Below, one piece after another: positions 1 to 64,000 of a DNA stretch of 64,000 bases. A program made the position numbers and the translations under genes. Within the stretch, counting starts at the first letter, position 1. Each line of letters begins with the position of its first letter. Source of the DNA: Amorphochlora amoebiformis (Eukaryota > Cercozoa > Chlorarachniophyceae); NCBI GenBank assembly GCA_054601695.1, contig BAAHQB010000143.1, positions 1-64,000 of the forward strand. The letters are read 5' to 3'. Below the pieces are notes generated by a model. It was given only the letters and a program-made list of their open reading frames with translations, searched no databases and was not told the DNA's origin.

Positions 1-424
1 CCCTAACCCACCACTCCGATACGTATATATTAGGCGAAATCATCAAAACTAATTGTAAATTTGTAACCCCACACCAGCCGAATTTTATTTTTTTTTGGTT
101 GTAATGAAACAATTTTACCTAAAGCTATCATTTCTACTAATAGAATAACGATTATTCTACAGAATAATGATTATTCTATAGAATAATGATTATTCTATAG
201 AATAATCATTATTCGAAAGTTAATAGAATTATTCGAATAATTCTGAATAATGTCGAATAATTCTATAATTATTCGAATAATTACGAATAATTCTACTAAG
301 AAATCATTATTCGAATAATGAAATAGAATAATGAGTTTGAGAAAATTGAATTCGAATAATTCTATGAATTATTCGAATAGCATTATTCCGAATAATTCGA
401 AATTCTAGAATAATTTTAAAAACA
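1..424. repeat. AT-rich palindromic GAATAAT repeats
   Basis: From about 125 to 420 the sequence is built from GAATAAT and its complement ATTATTC in alternating orientation. A 19-bp near-palindrome (GAATAATGATTATTCTATA) is repeated in tandem around 160-200. No gene is visible. The segment precedes telomere-like repeats, so it is probably subtelomeric. Confidence 0.75.
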
Positions 425-909
425 CTAAACCCCACACCCTAAGTTCCCTTGCCCGACACCCTAACCCGACACCCTAACCCTAACCCAACACCCTAACCCT
501 AACCCGACACCCTAATCCGACACCCTATCCCGGCACCCTAACCCGACATCCTAACCCGACACCCTGACCCTAACCCGACAACCTAACCCGACACCCTAAC
601 CCGACACCCTAACCCGACACCCTAACCCGACATCCTAACCCTAACCCGACACCATAACCCTAACCCGACACCCTAACCGACACCCTAACCTGATACCCGA
701 CACCCGACATCCTAACCCGACACCCGACACCCTAACCCGACACCCTAACCCGACACCCTAACCGGACACTCGACACCCGACACCCTAACCCTAACCCTAA
801 CCCTAACCCTAACCCTAACCCGACACCCTAACCCGACACCCTAACCCGACACTCGACACCCGACACTCGACACCCGACACCCTAACCCGACACCCTAACC
901 CTAACCCCG
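425..909. repeat. Degenerate telomere-like repeats (CCCTAA with CCCGACA variant)
   Basis: CCCTAA units alternate with CCCGACA in many partly regular copies, and around 784-822 there is a pure run of CCCTAA. The C-rich strand is the + strand, as expected near a left chromosome end. The CCCTAACCCGACA composite suggests a subtelomeric array rather than a clean telomere. Confidence 0.85.
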
Positions 910-1042
910 GTTTATAAAATAAAATTGAGAAGAGTTTCAGCAACGATCATCACAAGTTCTGCATACGTCCCACGCATCATACAGCATGACGACAAGCCAC
1001 AACAGCACCGTCTGCAAGCGTTATTAGACCTGAGAGCATGTC

Positions 1043-1054
1043 TATATATATATG

Positions 1055-1121
<67 letters not shown>

Positions 1122-1156
1122 ACATGATATGCATACAAATATAAATATATATATAC

Positions 1157-1191
<35 letters not shown>

Positions 1192-1203
1192 TCATGCATA
1201 CAA

Positions 1204-1285
<82 letters not shown>

Positions 1286-1328
1286 GTATGTATGTATATA
1301 CGTGTATATAACAACATGATACAAATAT

Positions 1329-1379
<51 letters not shown>

Positions 1380-1465
1380 TATATATACGTATGTATATAT
1401 GTAGATATATTACAAGAAAGGTACATATTTATATGTAAATGTAATATATATATATATATATATAG
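1043..1465. repeat. TA microsatellite block
   Basis: Long (TA)n runs broken by short TGTATG and ACAAAT interruptions, ending in a (TAG)n run near 1463. The unique stretch 910-1042 just before it has open frames on the + strand but no confirmed exon. Confidence 0.9.
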
Positions 1466-1516
1466 TAGTAGTAGTAGTAGTAATATCTCACCGAACCGAG
1501 CAGAATAGTTTCTCCT

Positions 1517-1584
1517 CATTGTCCTGATTCTAACCTGACCCTAGCCCTAACCCTCCCTAGCCCTAACCCTAGCCCTAACCCTTA
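1517..1584. repeat. Interstitial telomere-like repeat
   Basis: Degenerate CCCTAACCCTAGCC units, in the same orientation as the array at 425-909. Confidence 0.75.
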
Positions 1585-2294
1585 TTATTCCAAAGTTTGA
1601 TTTTTGGCAACCTGATTAAATACGGGTAGGGCGATCAGATAGAGGTACCCGACCTATGGAATAGTTGATCAGTAACGAGTAGTCAATATCAACCTCTCCC
1701 CTCTCACCCCTTTTCTTTCAATCTCCCTCGTCTTACTCGGGCTATGAAGAATACGTAACGCCAGTGTTTCGATTCTTCATTTGAAAATGGAGTGCAATGC
1801 CTGCCAAGATAATTTTCAGACACATATCAATAGAATTTGAATCTTCCTTCGTCGTCGATTCTGTCTGCGTGCGCTTGCTTGACTCGCCCCTAGAACCAAT
1901 AAACCATGTTTCAACTTAAATCTATAAAATTGAACCCTGAAACCCTGAGACGTCTGCGCTCGCACTATACTCACACTGGTTTCGTGCTATTAGTGATGAA
2001 ATAGCTTGCGAAATCGTCTTATGAGCTGAATCAGGTCGAGTTACCCTAACGACCACGAACCTCAACCTTCTAAACGGCGACGATTTAAGCTCTGTCCCAT
2101 AAATGTAGTTTCACGCGCTGTGACCGCACGGCGCACGCATGGGCATGATCCAGGGCATCCATTCAGAAGGTGTCCTAACACACACCGCGTCTCGAAGACT
2201 TGAGCGGCGTCTTCCCGCCAAGTTGGCGCCAACCTATACATCTTACCCTCTAGTAATCATCCCTACCCTCTAAGGAATCTTCTTGTAGACGAAA
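1585..2294 (+). other. Unique region upstream of the F-box/LRR gene
   Basis: About 700 bp of non-repetitive sequence of ordinary composition. I see no convincing exon. It lies directly upstream of the first recognised exon of the F-box/LRR gene and probably holds its promoter and 5' untranslated region, though a further upstream exon cannot be excluded. Confidence 0.4.
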
Positions 2295-10324
<8,030 letters not shown>

Positions 10325-10774
10325 TAACTCGTGATAGTACAATGTTCAGCGCTAGCTAGCTCGTAGCATCTTCCGCGACGTTTAAGTTTCGAATTCATTT
10401 TGTTATTGACTAGATTGATTGCAATCATTAACAACTTTGTCGGTTAATAGTCATGATGAATCCAATATATATATAGTATTAGCCTACGGACAATTATTAT
10501 CATTATCTAAATACAGTGGCTGGCTGGTGTCAGTGCCACTGTGTTTAGTGTGTATGATATCATGATCAATTACAAAAACACCAGTATGAGTTGAGGTCAT
10601 GGCACTATATTCTAGATATTACAATCGGATACCTACTAGTAGTACTAACTTACTTAGTACTGCTATAATCATTCACAGGGAGCCGCAGGCCTAGCATTCA
10701 TCTCAATTTGACAGAACAGCTATCTAGATTTATTTCTATAACTCTAAAGCTAAGTTTCAATCAAATTCACTATA
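10325..10774. other. Convergent intergenic spacer with two hairpins
   Basis: The F-box/LRR gene (+) and the CW zinc-finger gene (-) end toward each other across this 450-bp spacer. It contains two imperfect inverted repeats: 10509-10520 with 10535-10546 (12-bp stem, one G.T pair, 14-nt loop) and 10638-10648 with 10654-10664 (11-bp stem, one G.T pair, 5-nt loop). They may mark 3' ends or a structured transcript. No coding exon is seen. Confidence 0.5.
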
Positions 10775-14262
<3,488 letters not shown>

Positions 14263-14616
14263 TGAACACCTGCACGCCGATGGAATGATCAACCGCGCCA
14301 AGCATCACCCATCTCGGGATCTCCCGAAATTCCGATAATTATGCGGTCAGATTTCTTTGAGTGACTTTCGGCTGTGTCACCCTGTCCCTTAAATAATTTG
14401 TCGGAAGCTCGAACGACAACCTTCCGAGATGTCAGACAAATAGGCACCCAAGCCTCTTCTTTCCACCAATCTTTGGATCAAAATCCCTTTACGACCGTCT
14501 TCCTAGACTTGAAGTCTTCGTAGACTTGAAATAAACGGTTTCGAACCGAAAAAAAACTACGGAAAAATAAGACATCGTTGTGGCGGGAGTGTTGGTCAAC
14601 GGTCGTTGGCACGTCG
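14263..14616. promoter_or_regulatory. Divergent promoter region
   Basis: This 354-bp unique segment separates the start codons of the minus-strand CW gene (14262) and the plus-strand adenylation gene (14617). It is free of TA arrays, unlike most noncoding DNA here, as expected for a shared promoter. No specific motif was identified. Confidence 0.45.
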
Positions 14617-62398
<47,782 letters not shown>

Positions 62399-62499
62399 CT
62401 GACAAGGAGTGTGCTCGAGCAGCCTTCAGTGACTGCCCTTCACGGCGGCCAAATTCCTATGGACCAAATTATATTAATGCGAAACGGATGAATCTGACA

Positions 62500-62799
62500 T
62501 CTGTGACTAAAGTGACAGTAAAGTCACCTCTTAAGGCTCTTCCTCATCCCTCGATTTCCTTATCAGGAATGGTTTTGACACATTTGACAGCGAGAGGCAT
62601 TGACAGTTGTCACTGAGGTGTGACCTCACTGACCTGATCATGACAATTCCGATGTGATATAACGTGACGTACCAGAGTGACTTAATATCCGAGAACCGAG
62701 ACCCGGGAGAGCTGATGGCCGACTGACCGCGAAGCTCGATGATGCCTCATCGCCGACGTCCCGCATATCCTTCCTCCTTCACATGGTATCAAAGAAAAA
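62500..62799 (+). mobile_element. Possible LTR 3' end with PBS-like motif
   Basis: TTCACA is followed by TGGTATCAAAG at 62787-62797, close to the TGGTATCAGAGC primer-binding site used by many Copia-type elements with initiator tRNA-Met. The preceding ~285 bp, starting near a TGTGAC motif, has the base composition of the LTRs in this window but no clear sequence match to them. There is no internal coding region, so at most this is a relic. Confidence 0.25.
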
Positions 62800-63044
62800 A
62801 CCAATCCCGTTGTAATATTTTTCTCTCCCGACCAACCATTCTTTCTCTCTCTACCCCGCTCTCTTCCATTTAATATGGAACCTTCTGCATTCTCCTAATC
62901 TCTTCCGCTTTCTCTTTCTCTCTTCACACTTCCTCTTTTCTCGTGCCGCTTAAACTTGGGACAAGCTGCCTCCGGGGGGGAAGGGTTTTGAATTTCGGGA
63001 TCTGATCAAGGATATTGCGATGACGATGTTTTTATATTGTGCAG

Positions 63045-63199
63045 GAGAAGCAGGCGGAGGAGTATGAGTGGCGGCATAGGCATGCTAACAATACTCCTAG
63101 GGGTGATGAGTGCGATGATTCCAGTGGCTGGGGGGACGGAGATGTATAGTATCAAGATTGCGGGTCAAGGGGTGGACAGCAGGCTGAGGTTTGATGATT
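63045..63199 (+). CDS. Possible terminal exon of a plus-strand gene
   Basis: A good acceptor (TTTTTATATTGTGCAG) precedes sequence open in two frames. Frame 1 gives 34 residues, acidic and Trp/Gly-rich (DDSSGWGDGD), to TAG at 63147-63149. Frame 2 contains a hydrophobic stretch (GMLTILLGVMSAMIPVAGG) and ends at TGA 63197-63199. It could start at an internal ATG or be spliced from the ATG at 62786 through a GTAATA donor. Neither is recognised, and the choice of frame is open. Confidence 0.3.
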
Positions 63200-63234
63200 G
63201 AAATGCTTTGTGAAGGATTATGTATTTATATATT

Positions 63235-63240
63235 TACATG

Positions 63241-63323
<83 letters not shown>

Positions 63324-63341
63324 TATAATATATATATATAT

Positions 63342-63406
<65 letters not shown>

Positions 63407-63430
63407 ATATATAATATATATATATATATT

Positions 63431-63467
<37 letters not shown>

Positions 63468-63639
63468 GTATATATGTATATATGCATTCTACTACATTGT
63501 ACATGAATATACAAATATATATATATATATATACATATATATAATATTATATATATATATATATATATGTGTATTTGCAGATTTTATTAAAATAGAAATA
63601 TACACGTATACATACATATAATGCATATATGTAATACAT

Positions 63640-63701
<62 letters not shown>

Positions 63702-63751
63702 AAATATATATATATATATACATTATATATATATATATATATATATACATA

Positions 63752-63827
<76 letters not shown>

Positions 63828-63865
63828 AAATGTGTAATAAAATAAAATCTACATATATTATTGTT

Positions 63866-63918
<53 letters not shown>

Positions 63919-63937
63919 TGTATATATATATATATAT

Positions 63938-63968
<31 letters not shown>

Positions 63969-64000
63969 CTGTAAATATATATATATATATATAATATGTT
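63235..64000. repeat. TA microsatellite block to the window end
   Basis: (TA)n with short interruptions, no coding evidence. Confidence 0.9.

Noticed and set aside
910-1042. Possible coding exon near the left end
   Set aside because: Open on +, but without a clear donor, partner exon or recognisable protein.

Overview
This is eukaryotic nuclear DNA, probably from an intron-rich unicellular eukaryote that I cannot place further. The left end carries CCCTAA-type (TTAGGG-family) repeats mixed with a CCCGACA variant (425-909), so the window is probably subtelomeric. About half or more of the sequence is (TA)n microsatellite. Most long open frames are Tyr/Ile-repeat artefacts of these arrays. The real genes are tiny exons (13-316 nt in the largest gene) separated by introns filled with TA arrays, telomere-like repeats, purine or pyrimidine tracts and transposon copies. 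I rebuilt the genes by joining exons whose splice sites, codon phase and protein-family motifs agree.

Layout. 1-2294: repeats and an upstream region. 2295-10324 (+): an F-box/leucine-rich-repeat protein gene, about 12 exons and 329 aa. 10325-10774: a convergent intergenic gap with two hairpins. 14262-10775 (-): a CW-type zinc-finger protein with a Pro/Gln-rich N-terminus and an AT-hook-like tail. A 354-bp divergent gap separates its start from a 39-kb gene, 14617-53888 (+), with about 45 exons and 1,070 codons.

That 39-kb gene is the main find. It encodes a complete ANL-superfamily (NRPS-like) adenylation domain, a phosphopantetheine carrier domain with GGDSL, and then a run of ankyrin repeats. 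The adenylation and carrier parts resemble AASDH/ACSF4 (beta-alanine-activating enzyme, U26), but ankyrin repeats stand where that family has a PQQ-type beta-propeller. Its introns host a gag-only Copia-type LTR retrotransposon (38461-40078), a related solo LTR (35568-35906), an insertion of about 240 bp inside a segmental duplication, a dispersed repeat (47348-47671), and several telomere-like tracts.

54279-62398 (-): an unidentified gene of at least 10 exons, convergent with the 39-kb gene. In two of its exons the edges, splice sites included, have been copied in tandem with TA arrays between the copies. 63045-63199 (+) holds the end of another possible gene, and the window finishes in TA arrays.

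All gene models come from reading by eye. No alignment, splice prediction or database search was run.
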